Source: Mycolicibacterium helvum
GTDB lineage: Bacteria > Actinomycetota > Actinomycetes > Mycobacteriales > Mycobacteriaceae
Length of the DNA: 64,000 bases
Assembly (NCBI RefSeq): GCF_010731895.1
Contig: NZ_AP022596.1
Coordinates: forward strand, 5,022,001-5,086,000
Direction: 5' to 3'
Positions 63,325 through 64,000 of this stretch are shown one piece after another. Both the position numbers and the translations under genes were made by a program. The notes under the pieces were generated by a model. It had not been told where the DNA came from and did no database searches. It was given only the letters and a program-made list of their open reading frames with translations. Position 1 is the stretch's first letter. Each line of letters opens with the position of its first letter.

Positions 63325-64000
63325 TCACCCGTCGAGATCGACGTTTTGGCGGTGGTGAAGCGGTAGTCGTCGAGCGGGAAGCGCCGGCTGTGCCAGTACG
63401 CCTCGACGGTGCTGGCCGGCCGTAGCGGCACATCGCCGTTCTTGTCGAAGTAGTAGCTGTTGGCCTGCTTGCAGCTGTCCTGCCAGAAGATCTGGCGGTG
63501 CCGCTTGGCCATCATCGACGCAAAGAACCGGTCGTTGGCCTCCCGGGTCACCTCGATTCGGGTGGCCTGTGTGCGCCGGGCCTGTGTCAGGCAGCGGACG
63601 ATGTGGTGGCTCTGTGCCTCGATCAGCGCGAAGTAGGACGACCCGACATAGCCGTACGGCCCGAATACCGTGAACATGTTCGGAAAGCCCGGCACGCTGA
63701 CGCCCTCATAGGCCTGCAGCCGGTTCTCGTCCCAGAACCGCGCCAGTGACTGGCCGCCCAGACCGGTCACCGGATAGGTCGGCACGCTGTCGGTGTCCAT
63801 CACCTTGAACCCGGTGGCCAGGATCAGGACGTCAGCGTCGTAGCAGCCGCCGTCGGCGGTGGCCACCCCCGAGCCGGTGATCTTGTCGATCGGGTCGGTG
63901 ACCAATTCGACATTGTCCCGGTTGAACGTGGACAGATAGCTGTTGTGGAACCCTGGTCGCTTGCATCCGACGGCGTAGCGGGGGGTGAGCTTGCTGCGGA
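63321..64000 (-). CDS. Flavin-dependent (Baeyer-Villiger type) monooxygenase, C-terminal part (partial)
   Basis: The frame runs off the right edge; about 226 C-terminal codons are visible. '[17 protein letters not shown]' is typical of class B monooxygenases of the Rv1393c type. '[16 protein letters not shown]' is the conserved [LA]-TG-[FY] segment that joins the FAD and NADPH domains. '[19 protein letters not shown]' and '[20 protein letters not shown]' follow as in the family. Its place after metK matches Rv1393c. The N-terminal FAD motif lies outside the window. Confidence 0.9.

Overview
The window is a GC-rich (roughly two-thirds G+C, by eye) actinobacterial chromosome segment. Gene content and order point to a fast-growing or environmental Mycobacterium (Mycolicibacterium-like). 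Markers are an MmpL transporter end, DUF222/13E12-HNH debris, an F420-type LLM oxidoreductase, mycobacterial integration host factor, a PGRS-like glycine-rich exported protein, frequent GTG starts and many apparently leaderless starts. The order follows two Mycobacterium tuberculosis blocks known from general knowledge: Rv2569c-Rv2533c (run in the opposite orientation) and Rv1379-Rv1393c. No tRNA, rRNA, CRISPR array or insertion sequence was seen.

Layout. 1-1350: end of an MmpL gene and two small membrane proteins. 1420-9444: four-gene operon with a transglutaminase/DUF2126 amidoligase-like protein, a circularly permuted ATP-grasp/alpha-E protein, a second transglutaminase and a zinc metallopeptidase; this is a predicted peptide-ligation/cleavage system without a known product. 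9441-18727: accessory metabolism (serine hydrolase, DUF3097, acyl-CoA dehydrogenase, two SDRs, an NTF2-like protein, an LLM oxidoreductase, IclR and TetR regulators) plus a broken DUF222-HNH gene. 18781-27724: rarA, an SRPBCC protein, a tandem ABM-like protein, a decayed yjbQ, then alaS-ruvX-mltG-aroE-prepilin peptidase.

27721-33349: a minus-strand MoxR/DUF58/VWA chaperone-like operon sits between aroE and the other aro genes. 33476-37775: aroC-aroK-aroB-aroQ and an MBL-fold hydrolase, each start overlapping or close to the previous stop, so nearly the whole shikimate pathway lies here. 37791-43260: two membrane proteins, pepQ-efp-nusB, a TetR regulator and a flavin-dependent oxygenase-like gene behind a perfect palindrome. 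43414-46585: two exported proteins, one with a possible aerolysin-like beta-pore domain, one with a PGRS-like repeat but no PE domain.

46594-56595: a serine hydrolase gene divergent from the pyrimidine operon pyrR-pyrB-pyrC-membrane protein-carA-carB-pyrF, whose leader contains a recognisable PyrR RNA-binding hairpin. 56592-58881 (minus): ctaD and a Gly/Pro-rich exported protein separated by an 18-bp perfect hairpin. 59351-64000: mihF-gmk-rpoZ-coaBC-metK and, entering from the right edge, a flavin monooxygenase.

The best candidates for new biology are the exported aerolysin-like candidate and its tandem upstream repeats, the amidoligase/transglutaminase operon, the MoxR island with altered MIDAS motifs, and two gene remnants (yjbQ and DUF222-HNH) that look cleanly internally deleted.
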